Below are positions 18,853 to 28,779 of a stretch of DNA of 64,000 nucleotides, one piece after another. Positions within the stretch are counted from its first letter, which is position 1, and the number at the start of each line of letters is the position of its first letter. The notes below the pieces were generated by a model that was not told the DNA's origin, did not search any database, and worked only from the letters and a program-made list of their open reading frames with translations. The DNA is from SHZL01 sp963784425 (GTDB lineage: Bacteria; Pseudomonadota; Gammaproteobacteria; Xanthomonadales; SZUA-36). Both the position numbers and the translations under genes were made by a program. The stretch spans positions 1 to 64,000 of the forward strand of contig CAWARM010000018.1 in assembly GCA_963784425.1 (NCBI GenBank). Reading direction: 5' to 3'.

Positions 18853-19172
18853 TGGCGGTCATCATTCTTCCCGATGCCCAGGCGGACTTGCTTTCGCTTC
18901 AGGACTATATGCTCGACAAGTGGGGCGAAGCCGCATGGCTGAAAGCCGAGGACGAGATTTTTGAAAAGCTGGAGAAAGTTGACTCCGGGATTTTCAATGG
19001 AACGCCTGTCCAGGAACTGGCATCAGTGGGCATCTTGGACTACCAGAACGTCTACACCTCGCATCACAAATTGGTCTACCGACGGATCGGCAGCGATACC
19101 TATGTGTACCTCATTGCCGGGCATAGGCAGGACTACCCCACGATTCTGGCAAAACGGTTGCTGAGCAGGTGA
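18852..19172 (+). CDS. RelE/ParE-family toxin
   Basis: The 106-residue protein opens MAVIILPDAQADLLSLQDYM and has the family's C-terminal strand pattern (HHKLVYRRIGSDTYVYLIAGHRQDYPTILAKRL). ParE members poison gyrase, while RelE members cut mRNA; motifs visible here do not decide, although the ending resembles ParE. It overlaps its antitoxin gene by one base and is complete. Confidence 0.9.
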   Translation: MAVIILPDAQADLLSLQDYMLDKWGEAAWLKAEDEIFEKLEKVDSGIFNGTPVQELASVGILDYQNVYTSHHKLVYRRIGSDTYVYLIAGHRQDYPTILAKRLLSR

Positions 19173-19311
19173 CTGGTTGATTGGTTAATACCTTACAAAT
19201 GCCCACGCTCCAATCGGCAAACCACTTGAATTCGATCAAAATATGCCGCGTGCAGTGCCATTCAATAACATTGGGGCCTTTATGTGGGTTCAATGCTTGT
19301 AACAAAACAAG

Positions 19312-19336
19312 GCCTCCAATTAAAGAGGCTTTATTT
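19312..19336. terminator. Bidirectional terminator between the toxin gene and tRNA-Ser
   Basis: The 5-bp stem GCCTC/GAGGC (19312-19316, 19325-19329) is followed by TTTATTT on the plus strand and by CTTGTTTTGTT on the minus strand. It can end both the toxin transcript and the tRNA-Ser transcript coming from the opposite side. The stem is short, so strength is uncertain. Confidence 0.6.
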
Positions 19337-19356
19337 CAATACGTTACAGTATTATA

Positions 19357-19446
<90 letters not shown>

Positions 19447-19903
19447 GGGCAAAACAGGCGGTATTATCCGGTGCGCTGTTACTTTTCCGCAAGCGCGGCT
19501 GATGGAGTTTGCAGAATAATTGATGACCGGGTGGGATAGTCTCGGACCATCCTGGTCCTCGCCCTGCGGGCGCCTGCGCTTCGCTGCGGCGACCAAATTC
19601 ACTCCCGGCGAATTTGTCGAACCCACGGTACGGGTAACCGTACTCTTGATTTCGAGTCAAGCCCATTCGGCCTCTCTGGCACCTCTCCGGGCAAAACAGG
19701 CGGTATTATCCGGTGTGGTGTTGCTATTGCGCAAGATCAGTGCGCCAGGAAGGCACAACGGCGTAACTTCGAGGCACATCACAATTCAGACCAAGGCCGC
19801 GCCGGGTCCTTCTTGCATTAATAGCCTAGTTGGGTTCAACATGGACCATTCAGGAAATTGGCTGTTGCAATCGCCTCCCTAGCAAGCAAAGGAACTCATG
19901 TAA
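19447..19903. other. Gene-free stretch holding a truncated tRNA-Ser copy and short palindromes
   Basis: No convincing gene is present. From 19447 the tRNA leader continues to about 19473. A palindrome-rich segment follows, including GGACCA-TCC-TGGTCC (19544-19558), CGCCC-TGC-GGGCG (19560-19572) and CAAATTC (19594-19600) facing GAATTTG (19610-19616). The 99-bp exact copy of the tRNA 5' region and its leader comes next (19617-19715). From about 19716 on I see only the upstream region of the AlgP-like gene. Confidence 0.7.
19617..19715 (-). repeat. Truncated 99-bp copy of tRNA-Ser with its upstream leader
   Basis: The sequence is identical to 19375-19473, offset by 242 bp. It contains the tRNA from its 5' end through the anticodon and variable arms to the T-loop (GGTTCGA), plus about 27 bp of leader. 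The 3' half of the T-arm and the acceptor strand are missing; at the break the sequence switches to an AT-rich inverted repeat. It is a tRNA pseudogene or recombination scar, not a functional tRNA. Confidence 0.9.
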
Positions 19904-20678
19904 ATGAACGCCAAAAAAGCACCCGCGAAAAAGCCGCTGATCGACACCACCGCCATCACCGAGAAACTGAAGGCAGCCAGGCACAAGGCCGAGCTCGCCC
20001 GGAGGCGATTACTGCGGGCTAAAGTCGCGCATAAGAATGCGCCCAAGGTGTTTAAGCTCGCCCGCAAGGCCGCCAAGGAGGCGCGCAAGAAGGTTGAAAA
20101 GCTGCAAAAAGTCATCAACAAGGCCCTGGCCGCCGCGGCGAAGAAAGCCCGGGCTGCCGAGCGCGCGCTCAAAGAAAAGTTTTCCACCTACCGCGACGGC
20201 TCCGAAAGCTCAGCCGCCGGTGAAGGTTAAAAAGGCCCCGAAAAAATCCAAACCAGCGGCAAAGAAATCCAAGCCAGCGGCGAAGAAAGCCAAGCCCGCT
20301 GCCAAGAAGTCCAAACCGGCTGCGAAGAAAGCCAAACCAGCCCCAACAAAGCCCCAACCGGCCCCAATAAAGCCCAAACCAGCCCCGGCAAAGCCCAAAC
20401 CGGCACCGGCTAAGTCCAAGTCAGCACCAGCCAAGCCTAAAGCAGCACCGGCAAAGCCCAAACCGGCCACGGCCAAGCCCAAACCAGCACCGGTAAAGCC
20501 AAAGGCGGCGCCAGTTCCAGCATCATCAAAGCCGGCCCCGGTGGAATCGCTGCCACCTCCGGCGGAATCCCACTTGCCAGCAGCATCAGAGCAGTTGGGC
20601 ACGGGCGTTTCACGAACCGAAGCCGGGCCGAATTCCAGCGGTGTGTTGGATAGTCTGTCGCCAGTCCCCTCCGAGTAG
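19904..20678 (+). pseudogene. AlgP-like Lys/Ala/Pro-rich DNA-binding protein, one frameshift
   Basis: The N-terminal frame (19904-20230) is a basic, Ala/Lys/Arg-rich helical segment (KLKAARHKAELARRRLL) that looks like a coiled coil. It stops at 20230 after RDGSES. The next frame continues in the same style with KPAAKK-type repeats, then PAPAKPKPA repeats, and ends at 20678 with a Ser/Pro/Glu-rich tail. One extra G near 20195-20200 would account for the break; the restored protein is about 257 residues. It resembles AlgP (AlgR3) of Pseudomonas and eukaryote H1-like tails, which bind DNA and affect nucleoid structure and transcription. Repetitive lysine-rich DNA is prone to both slippage and assembly error, so a functional gene is quite possible. 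Confidence 0.7.
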
Positions 20679-20735
20679 TGATCAGGCTGGGGCCCTAAGA
20701 GCAAAGCCTGAAGGGTAATACCTTAGGGGCAAGCC

Positions 20736-21827
20736 ATGAACCCGCTGCTCAAGGAAATCCGTCACAACCCATTGCTTTGGCTGTTGGCCTTCGTGCCCGT
20801 GGTGCTGGCTACAGAGCACCTTAAGCCCGAGGCGCATACGCTGCTGTTCGTGCTGTCGGTGCTGGCCATCGTGCCCCTGGCGGCCTTGCTCAGTCATGCA
20901 ACCGAATCGGTGGCGGCCAAAACGGGCGATGCGGTCGGTGGTCTGCTCAACGCCACGCTGGGGAACCTGACCGAACTGGTCATTGCACTCACTGCGCTGG
21001 CCGCGGGTCAGTACATGCTGGTCAAAGCGTCCGTTGCCGGCGCCATTGTTACCAACACCTTGTTCGTGCTGGGCGGGTCTTTTCTGCTCGGTGGACTCAA
21101 GCATCATGTACAGGAATTCAACCAGGTCAGCGCGCGCTTCCAGGCGGGACTGCTATTCCTTGCTACGGTAGCACTGTTGATTCCTTCGGCGGTGTCCCAG
21201 GCCGATGCGGACTCAGCAGCATTCGCGCAGAAGTTGAGCCTGGGGCTGGCGGTCCTTCTGATCGTAGGCTATGGGCTCGGCATGTTGTTCTCGCTCAAGA
21301 CCCACAAGGAGATGTTTGCCAGTGCGGAACACGCCGAAACCGGCGAAGAAGCGCCGTGGCCCATCAGCCTGGCCCTGGCTACGCTGGTTGGCGTCACCTT
21401 GCTGGTGGCACTTGTGAGCGAAGTGTTTGTCGAGTCGGTGCAAAAAGCGGCCGAAGCGTTCGGGATGTCGCCGGCGTTTGTCGGATTCATTGTTGTGGCA
21501 GTGGTTGGCGGCGCGGCAGAGATGGCCTCGGCGTTTTCCGGCGCGCGCAAGAACCGGCTGGACCTGAGCGTGGGCATTGCATTGGGCAGCGCAGCCCAGA
21601 TTGCGCTCTTTGTCGCGCCGGTGCTGGTGCTGGTGAGCTACTTCATCGGGCCGGCGCCGATGGGCCTGGAGTTCTGGCCGGGGGCGGTGGTCATGGTGTT
21701 AATAGCCACCATGACTGCTGCGCTGGTCACGAGCAGCGGGCGTTCGACATGGTTTGTTGGCGTGCTGGTGCTGATGGTCTACCTGATCTTCGCCATGACA
21801 CTGTACCTGCTGCCACCGCGTGCCTGA
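20736..21827 (+). CDS. Ca2+/H+ antiporter (CaCA family, Cax/ChaA-like)
   Basis: The 363-residue protein has about eleven membrane helices in two homologous halves. The two alpha-repeat motifs are GNLTELVIAL (about residue 79) in the first half and GGAAEMASAFSGARKNRLDL in the second, each with the acidic residue that binds cations. An acidic cytoplasmic loop (HAETGEEAPW) separates the halves. The family exports Ca2+ (and sometimes Na+ or K+) in exchange for protons at the inner membrane. A VIT-family gene follows 50 bp downstream on the same strand, possibly forming a metal-homeostasis pair. Confidence 0.93.
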   Translation: MNPLLKEIRHNPLLWLLAFVPVVLATEHLKPEAHTLLFVLSVLAIVPLAALLSHATESVAAKTGDAVGGLLNATLGNLTELVIALTALAAGQYMLVKASVAGAIVTNTLFVLGGSFLLGGLKHHVQEFNQVSARFQAGLLFLATVALLIPSAVSQADADSAAFAQKLSLGLAVLLIVGYGLGMLFSLKTHKEMFASAEHAETGEEAPWPISLALATLVGVTLLVALVSEVFVESVQKAAEAFGMSPAFVGFIVVAVVGGAAEMASAFSGARKNRLDLSVGIALGSAAQIALFVAPVLVLVSYFIGPAPMGLEFWPGAVVMVLIATMTAALVTSSGRSTWFVGVLVLMVYLIFAMTLYLLPPRA

Positions 21828-21877
21828 TTCCTTGGGCCTGATTCTCCCGGCCTGATCTGTCAACCCCGAACCAGACT

Positions 21878-22546
21878 ATGACCATGACTGACGACTCCAT
21901 CAAATCCACCAAGCGCGTGCTTGAACCCATCAGCCGGGTCTCCGAGACGCTGTTCGGGGTCATCATGGTCCTGACCTTTACCTGCTCGCTCAGCGTGGCC
22001 GAGGCCGGGCGCGCGGATGTGCGCCTGATGCTCATCGGCGCACTGGGTTGCAACATTGCGTGGGGCATCATCGATGCGATTCTTTACCTGATGGGCTGCC
22101 TGGCCGAAAAAGGCAAGGGCATCAAAACACTTCGGGCCGTGCGCAAGGCGCCCGATGGGGAAAAGGCCCGGCGCCTGATCGCCGATGCCTTGCCGTCGGT
22201 GGTCGCCGATGTCCTTGAGCCGGGCGAACTGGATTCCATGCACCAGCGCCTGCAGCAACTGCCGGAGCCGCCAGCGTATGCAACGCTGCACAAGGACGAC
22301 TGGCGCGGTGCCACCGGCGTTTTCCTGCTGGTGTTCCTGTCCACCTTTCCTTTGACGATTCCTTTCATCTTCATGCAGAACGCCGGCGTGGCACTGAGGG
22401 TTTCAAATGCCATTGCCATAGCCCTGTTGTTCATCCTCGGCTATGCCTTCGGGCAGATTAGCGGCCGGCGCCCCTGGGCGATGGGTGTAGTCATGGTTAT
22501 TCTGGGGACCATCCTCGTGGGCATTTGCCTGGCGCTGGGAGGCTAG
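21878..22546 (+). CDS. VIT/CCC1-family membrane protein
   Basis: The 222-residue product has five predicted membrane helices. The N-terminal part (SETLFGVIMVLTFTCSLSVAEAG) and the LGCNIAWGIIDAILYLM segment resemble the VIT1/CCC1 family of Fe2+/Mn2+ transporters. The central soluble loop (about 80-145) is charged (EKARRLIADALPSVV), as in the metal-binding insert of that family but without an obvious ferritin-like motif. A role in iron or manganese efflux or sequestration is inferred. It is 50 bp after the Ca2+/H+ antiporter and 7 bp before the decarboxylase gene. Confidence 0.75.
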   Translation: MTMTDDSIKSTKRVLEPISRVSETLFGVIMVLTFTCSLSVAEAGRADVRLMLIGALGCNIAWGIIDAILYLMGCLAEKGKGIKTLRAVRKAPDGEKARRLIADALPSVVADVLEPGELDSMHQRLQQLPEPPAYATLHKDDWRGATGVFLLVFLSTFPLTIPFIFMQNAGVALRVSNAIAIALLFILGYAFGQISGRRPWAMGVVMVILGTILVGICLALGG

Positions 22547-22553
22547 TGCCCGC

Positions 22554-24000
22554 ATGAGTGATGTGTGGGTCACCGAAGGGTTGCGGGATGAAGCGGATGA
22601 CCTGGCGCGGCAGATCGGCGCCATGCTGCAACCGCTCATCAGCGGACTGGATCATCGGCTGACCTTGCCGCCGGACAGCGCCGCCGCCCTGGCGGAGCTT
22701 GAAGAGGCCTTGCCCCTGACCGGTACCGGCATGCGCGCCACGCTGGATCGCTTACTGGAGCTCAATACCCGCGCTGGCGCCAACACCAGCGGACCCAAGT
22801 GTTTCCACTTTGTGATTGGTGGCTGCACACCGGCCGCGCTGGGCGCGGACCTGCTGGCAACCGCCTGTGACACCCTGACCTATACCTGGCTGACCTCGCC
22901 TCTGGGCGTGATGATGGAAATTCGCGCCCTGGCCTGGTTGCGCGAATTGTTTGGCCTGCCGGCGAACTGGAGCGGCGTGATGGTGACGGGTGGCACCATG
23001 GCCAATTTCGTCGGACTGGCCGCAGGCCGTCAATGGTGGGGCGAACAGCAGGGCTTCGACGTGTCGGAAATCGGCCTGTCAGGTCAACCGGCTATGCCGG
23101 TGCTGACCTCAGGATTCGTTCATGCCGCAACGCGCAAATGCCTGGCCATGCAGGGTATCGGCTGGGGCAATGTGCGGGTCTATCGCCGCGACGAGGTCGG
23201 TCGCGTCGATCTGCCGGGCCTGGAGGCTGGATCTGCAGGCACTCAATGGCGAGCCGGCCATCGTGGTCGTGAATGCGGGTGAAGTGAATGCCGGTGAATT
23301 CGACCCGGTCGAGGACATCATCAACATCGCCCGCAACTACAACACCTGGGTGCATGTGGATGGTGCATTTGGTCTTTTCGCGCGCGTTTCGCCGCGCACG
23401 GAACACCTGGTCAGGGGTGTGGAGCGGGCCGACTCCGTGGCTGTGGACGGGCATAAATGGCTGAACGTCCCGTACGACTCAGGCTACGCGTTCGTGCGTG
23501 ACCACGGCCTGATGACGCGGGCATTTCGTTACACCGCGGACTACCTGCCGCCGGAAAATGATCCGCGCCCCACCATTGGCGCGATCGCACCCGAAAGCTC
23601 CCGGCGCGCACGCAGTTTCGCGGTCTGGGCCACACTCGCGGCCTATGGTCGCGAGGGACAACGCCGCATCGTCGAGCACTGCCTGGACATGGCGCAGCAC
23701 CTGGCGGAACGCATCGGCCAGACAGATGACATGGAGCTCATGGGCAATGTACCTTTGAATATCGTCCCCTTCCGTTATCACCCCGCGGGACTGTCTGAAG
23801 CGGAGCTTGATGACCTGAACCAACGCCTGGGTGTTGCGGTGCTGGCCGACGGACGCTTCCTCGTCGGCACATCCCGCCTGGGCCAGCGCACCATCTTCCG
23901 GCCGGCCTTTTCCAACTGGCGAACGCGCCGCGAGGATGTGGATGAATTTGTGGCAGTCATTCGGGAGTTGGGCGCCCGTCTTCTGTCCCAGCCCGTATGA
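22554..24000 (+). pseudogene. PLP-dependent group II decarboxylase, one frameshift
   Basis: The start ATG at 22554 opens a PLP-dependent decarboxylase fold: GPKCFHFVIGG, LTYTWLTSPLGVMMEI and MVTGGTMANFVGLAAGR are typical of aromatic-L-amino-acid/glutamate decarboxylase relatives. Near 23226 the frame is lost after LPGLE and continues in another frame as LDLQALNGEPAIVV, which fits one extra G. Downstream come HVDGAFGLFARV and VDGHKWLNVPYDSG; the Lys of the HKW motif (23455-23457) is the expected Schiff-base residue. The restored length is about 482 residues. The substrate cannot be determined. It follows the VIT-family gene by 7 bp, so the two are probably co-transcribed. The two halves are well conserved, so a base-calling error is a real possibility. 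Confidence 0.85.
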
Positions 24001-24096
24001 TACAGGGCTGAAGTCATGACTATGGGCACGTGAATTTGTCTCGTTGATCGCAAATACTGGCACCTGAAATCCCATCTGCGCTATCCGGGTGCCACC

Positions 24097-24993
24097 ATGC
24101 TAAAAATCAAGAACCTCAGCAAAACCTATCCCAACGGCGTGTGTGCGCTGGACGATGTCTCGCTGGAAATCGGCCGTGGCATGTTCGGCCTGCTCGGTCC
24201 CAACGGTGCAGGCAAGTCCACGCTGATGCGCACCCTGGCCACCCTGCAACCCGCGGACAGCGGCAGTATCCAGTTCAACGGCATCGACGTACTGGAACAG
24301 CCGGACCAGTTGCGCCGGGTACTCGGTTACCTGCCGCAGGATTTTGGCGTGTACCCGCGCATTTCAGCCGAGGCCATGCTGGATCACATGTGTGTCCTGA
24401 AGGGCATAGTCAACAAGAAAGAGCGTAAAGACCTGGTGGGCTTTTTGCTCCAGCAAACCAATCTCGACAAAGTCAGGAACAAGGCTCTCACCAGCTTTTC
24501 CGGCGGCATGCGGCAGCGCTTTGGCATTGCCCAGGCACTGATCGGTGACCCGCAACTGGTCATCGTGGATGAGCCTACCGCCGGCCTGGATCCGGAAGAG
24601 CGCAATCGCTTCCACAACCTGCTGGCCGACATCGGTGAGAGCGTTGTGGTTATTCTCTCCACGCATATCGTCGAAGACGTCACCGACCTGTGCCCGCAAA
24701 TGGCCATCATGGCCGATGGCCGTATCGTCGCCAGTGGGCAACCGGCCACCTTGATGGCCGGGCTCGAAGGAAAAATCTGGAGCAAGACCGTGGCCAAGAG
24801 TGAGGTGCCACGCTACCGGCAGGACTTCCAGTTGATCTCGACCCGCTTGTACGCCGGCCAGACTGTGCTGCACATCCATGCGGACAATGATCCGGGCGAT
24901 GGTTTCGCCCAGGTTAAACCCGGCCTCGAAGATGTTTATTTCCATACGCTGGCTGCGGGCAAAGCGCCCGCTGCCGCAACGGTCACCAGTTAA
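24097..24993 (+). CDS. ABC transporter ATPase
   Basis: The 298-residue ATPase has Walker A GPNGAGKST (about residues 34-42), the Q-loop in GYLPQDFGVYPRIS, signature SGGMRQR, Walker B LVIVDEPTAGLDPEE and switch His in LSTHIVED. The C-terminal 80 residues form an accessory domain. The pattern fits ABC-2 type exporters. It is 18 bp upstream of the fused permease-peptidase gene and is surely its partner. Together they resemble the putative ABC-M1 peptidase systems found in Bacteroidetes and gammaproteobacteria; the substrate is unknown. Confidence 0.93.
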   Translation: MLKIKNLSKTYPNGVCALDDVSLEIGRGMFGLLGPNGAGKSTLMRTLATLQPADSGSIQFNGIDVLEQPDQLRRVLGYLPQDFGVYPRISAEAMLDHMCVLKGIVNKKERKDLVGFLLQQTNLDKVRNKALTSFSGGMRQRFGIAQALIGDPQLVIVDEPTAGLDPEERNRFHNLLADIGESVVVILSTHIVEDVTDLCPQMAIMADGRIVASGQPATLMAGLEGKIWSKTVAKSEVPRYRQDFQLISTRLYAGQTVLHIHADNDPGDGFAQVKPGLEDVYFHTLAAGKAPAAATVTS

Positions 24994-25011
24994 CCCCGGG
25001 GGCCGCCTGCC

Positions 25012-28000
25012 ATGTTCTGGAAAGTCGCCCTGTTTGAATTTCGCTACCAGCTGCGCCAACCGGCGTTCTGGGTAATTTTCGGTATCTTCTTCCTGCTGGC
25101 CTACGGAGCCATGTCTTCCGAGCGCATCACCATTGGCGGCGGTGGTGCAGAAAACTTCAACGCGCCGTACCAGATCATGCAGGCCCTGCTGGTAATGAGC
25201 ATCTTCGGTATCTTCATCGTCACTGCCTTCATCTCCAATATCGTGCTGCGGGATTTCGATACCAAGAGCGCGGAGCTCATTTACTCCACCCGTATCAAGA
25301 AACACGAATACTTGCTGGGACGTTTTGTTGGCGCTTTTGCGGTAGCCTACCTGGCGTATTCCTCGGTAGCCTGGGGTAGCCTGGTCGGCAGCTTCATGCC
25401 GTGGCTGGATGCGGAACGAGTCGGGCCCTTCAGGCCTATGGACTATATTTGGTCACTGGGCGTGCTGTCCCTGCCCAGCATGGTGTTTACCGCCAGCCTG
25501 TTCCTCGCCGTTTCCGCCATCACCCGCAGCCTGATGCTCACCTACGCGGTGGCGGTTTCCTACATCGTGCTGTACATCGTTGCCAGCAGCTTGCTGAGTG
25601 ATCCGGAACTGCTGACCACCGCGGCGTTGATCGACCCCTTCGGGTTTTCTGCCTTTGAGGAAGCCACCCGCTACTGGACGGTAAGTGAGCGCAATACCCT
25701 GCTGGTGCCCATCCAGGGGCTGTTTTTGTATAACAAGCTGATCTGGCTGGCGGCCGGACTGGCCATGCTGGGGTTGACCCTTCGGCTGTTTCGCTTTGAG
25801 GTGACCGGCAGAACAGGCACCAAAAGATGGTGGCAGCGCTGGAGCCCCAAAAAGAATAGTCTGCCGGAAAAGAGCCGGCCGGAAAAAGCCGGTGCAATTA
25901 CTGGACACATCGCCAAACCAGCCGTGAACCCGGTATTCAATTCTGCAACCAGCCTCGCGCAGTTCCGCACGCGCATGCTGTTTGAAGCGCGCAGCGTGAT
26001 CAAGTCGGTACCCTTTATCGTGATCCTGGCAATGGCCGTGGCCAATACACTTGGATCCATGATCAACCAGGGCGCCATCTACGGCGCAGACCTTTTACCG
26101 GTGACGCGCGCCATGATTGATGCCATCAACAGCGCGTTCACCTTCATGATCCTGATGATCGTGATCTACTACTCGGCAGAAATCGTCTGGCGTGAACGCC
26201 AGGTGCGCAACCACGAAATCATCGACGCGACGCCTGCGCCCAACTGGGTTTTTGTCACATCCAAGCTGCTGGCCATGTTCATCATTGTCCTCGCCATGTT
26301 CCTGGTCAGTATCCTGACCGCTATGGTCGTGCAGCTTGCCACCGGCTATACCAATTTCGAACTGGGTCTGTATGCGCAACGCCTGCTGTTCTATGAAAGC
26401 ACCACCCTGTTCCTGGTCTCGGTGCTGGCGGTGTTCGTGCAGGTGCTGACCAATAACAAGTATTTCGGCATGTTGCTGATGGTGCTCTACATCGTCTCCA
26501 CTTTTGTCATGGACAACATCGGCCTGGAGCATAACCTGTACCAGTACGCCGGCCGCCCCGGGGCGCCGCTGTCGGACATGAACGGCTCGGGGCACTTCAT
26601 GGATGCTGCCTTGTGGTTCGACCTGTACTGGAGTTTCTTCGCGGTGATACTGGCCGTGCTGGCCTACCTGATGTGGAGCCGCGGCACGCTGGTGGCGGCC
26701 CGCCAGCGCCTGGCGCAGATCCGGGTGGCGGCCAGTCCTGCTGCCATTGCCACCATAGGGATTGCACTGGCCGGGTTCATTGCCACGGGTGGGTACATTT
26801 ATTACAACACCAATGTGCTTAACCCATACCTCACGCAGGACGACCAGGAACTGCACCAGATCGAATACGAAGAGCGCTACCGGCAATACGAGTTCACTCC
26901 GCACCCGCGCATTATCGATGTGCGCACTCAAGTGGATATTTTTCCGTCTGAGCGTCGCTACGATATGCGCGGCACTTACGTGCTGGAAAATCGCACCGGC
27001 GCACCCCTGACCGAAGTGCAGGTGGTGTTCAATCCGCTGGCCAGGGTGCATGAACTCAAGCTTGAAGGAGGCACGGTGGCCTGGCAGGACGAAGTTCACA
27101 ACTACACCGCGTTCGCCCTCGATGAACCGATGCAACCCGGTGCGCAACTGCACTTGTCATTCGTCACCTCCATGGAAAACCCCGGTTTCCGTAACCGCGA
27201 CAATTCCTCATCGGTGGTCTACAACGGCACCTTCTTCAACAACACCGAGGCGACGCCTTCTATTGGATTCACCCGCGACTGGATGCTGACCGATCGGCAG
27301 ATTCGCCGCCGCCACGGCCTGGAACCGGTAGACCGGATGCCCAAGCTGGAAGACACGAAGGCCCTGCGCAACAGCTATCTGAGATCTGATTCGGACTGGA
27401 TCAATTTCGACACGGTGGTGAGCACCGTGCCGGGCCAGACCGTAATCGCACCGGGCTACCTGGAAAAAGAATGGGCCGAAAACGGCCGCCATTATTTCCA
27501 TTACACGATGGATGCGCCCATCCAGAACTTCTATTCCTACCTGTCAGCCGACTACGCAGTGAAAAAGGACAGCTGGAATGACGTTGCCATTGCCGTTTAC
27601 TACCACCCTCCCCACAGCTACAACGTGGACCGCATGATAGCTGGCGTGAAGGAATCGCTGGACTACTACAGCCGCGAGTTCAGTCCCTATCAGTATCACC
27701 AGGTGCGTATCCTCGAGTTCCCCGCCTACGAGAGCTTTGCCCAGTCTTTTCCCAATACCATTCCCTATTCGGAAAGCATCGGTTTCGTTGCGGACATTGA
27801 CGCGGACGACGTGGATTACGTTTTCTACGTGACTGCGCACGAAGTCGCCCACCAGTGGTGGGCGCACCAGGTGATGGGTGCCAATGCCCAGGGCGGATCC
27901 GTGGTGGTGGAAACCCTGGCGCAGTATTCCGCCCTGATGGTGATGGAGCACAAGTATGGACCGCAGGTCATGCGCCGCTTCCTCAAATATGAACTGGACA

Positions 28001-28626
28001 ACTACCTGCGCAGCCGCGGTGGTGAGCAAGAGGAGGAAATGCCACTGATGCGGGTGGAGAACCAGGGCTATATCCACTACCGCAAAGGCTCGCTGGTGAT
28101 GTATGCACTCAAGGACTACCTCGGCGAGGACGCGGTCAACCGCGCACTGCGCAAGCTGATCAAGAACCATGCCTATCACTATGACCCGTACACCACTTCG
28201 CTGGACCTGATTGGCTACCTGCGCGAGGAAGCCACCACGAAAGAGCAGCAGGATCTGATCACCGACCTGTTCGAGCGCATCGTGCTGTTTGACCTGGCCG
28301 CCAGCGACGCCACGGTAACCGAAACCACCGATGGCAAGTTCAGCGTCACCATGACGGTGAAGGCAAAGAAATTCGAGGCTGACGGCAAGGGGCACGAGAC
28401 CGAACTGCCGCTTGATCTGTCCATCGACATCGGCGCGTTCAACAAGAGTCCGGATGAGATAAAACCGGGAGAGAAAGCGCAGATCTACCTGCAGAAGCAT
28501 CGCATCAGCCAGGCAGAAACCATCATCACCCTGACGCTGGACGAAAAGCCCAGCTATGTCGGCATCGACCCCTTGAATAAGCTGGTTGATCGCAATTCCG
28601 ATGATAATGTGACGCAGGTTCAGTAA
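25012..28626 (+). CDS. ABC-2 permease fused to an M1-family aminopeptidase domain
   Basis: The 1204-residue protein combines two membrane regions with a peptidase. Residues 1 to about 265 and 310 to 590 each hold about six membrane helices of the ABC-2 type, separated by a basic linker. One more helix (about 577-597) leads into a long extracytoplasmic domain. This begins with a beta-rich part (YDMRGTYVLENRTGAPL) and ends in an M1 metallopeptidase. The zinc site is HEVAH at residues 943-947 with a Glu 20 residues beyond the second His (HExxH-x19-E, one longer than the classic x18), followed by TLAQYSALMVME. The start codon follows the ATPase gene by 18 bp. A transporter physically coupled to a peptidase suggests export or processing of peptides, but the substrate is unknown. 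Confidence 0.92.
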   Translation: MFWKVALFEFRYQLRQPAFWVIFGIFFLLAYGAMSSERITIGGGGAENFNAPYQIMQALLVMSIFGIFIVTAFISNIVLRDFDTKSAELIYSTRIKKHEYLLGRFVGAFAVAYLAYSSVAWGSLVGSFMPWLDAERVGPFRPMDYIWSLGVLSLPSMVFTASLFLAVSAITRSLMLTYAVAVSYIVLYIVASSLLSDPELLTTAALIDPFGFSAFEEATRYWTVSERNTLLVPIQGLFLYNKLIWLAAGLAMLGLTLRLFRFEVTGRTGTKRWWQRWSPKKNSLPEKSRPEKAGAITGHIAKPAVNPVFNSATSLAQFRTRMLFEARSVIKSVPFIVILAMAVANTLGSMINQGAIYGADLLPVTRAMIDAINSAFTFMILMIVIYYSAEIVWRERQVRNHEIIDATPAPNWVFVTSKLLAMFIIVLAMFLVSILTAMVVQLATGYTNFELGLYAQRLLFYESTTLFLVSVLAVFVQVLTNNKYFGMLLMVLYIVSTFVMDNIGLEHNLYQYAGRPGAPLSDMNGSGHFMDAALWFDLYWSFFAVILAVLAYLMWSRGTLVAARQRLAQIRVAASPAAIATIGIALAGFIATGGYIYYNTNVLNPYLTQDDQELHQIEYEERYRQYEFTPHPRIIDVRTQVDIFPSERRYDMRGTYVLENRTGAPLTEVQVVFNPLARVHELKLEGGTVAWQDEVHNYTAFALDEPMQPGAQLHLSFVTSMENPGFRNRDNSSSVVYNGTFFNNTEATPSIGFTRDWMLTDRQIRRRHGLEPVDRMPKLEDTKALRNSYLRSDSDWINFDTVVSTVPGQTVIAPGYLEKEWAENGRHYFHYTMDAPIQNFYSYLSADYAVKKDSWNDVAIAVYYHPPHSYNVDRMIAGVKESLDYYSREFSPYQYHQVRILEFPAYESFAQSFPNTIPYSESIGFVADIDADDVDYVFYVTAHEVAHQWWAHQVMGANAQGGSVVVETLAQYSALMVMEHKYGPQVMRRFLKYELDNYLRSRGGEQEEEMPLMRVENQGYIHYRKGSLVMYALKDYLGEDAVNRALRKLIKNHAYHYDPYTTSLDLIGYLREEATTKEQQDLITDLFERIVLFDLAASDATVTETTDGKFSVTMTVKAKKFEADGKGHETELPLDLSIDIGAFNKSPDEIKPGEKAQIYLQKHRISQAETIITLTLDEKPSYVGIDPLNKLVDRNSDDNVTQVQ

Positions 28627-28779
28627 GCGGCTAAGCGCGCTTTACTGGAGTTTTCCCAGCAGTTGGACAAAGCGATGAATGCAAGAGGCGGGGTTGCTAT
28701 TTCGCTACAGGAAAGCCCTCCGCAAATCAGGCAGCAAAAAAGCGAATAGTGGATACTGTGTAGTATCATTCCGCATACC

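Noticed and set aside
20210..20704. Gly/Phe-rich minus-strand frame
   Set aside because: Mirror of the Lys/Pro/Ala repeats of the AlgP-like gene.
26095..28500. Two long minus-strand frames (352 and 318 codons)
   Set aside because: Antisense to the permease-peptidase gene.
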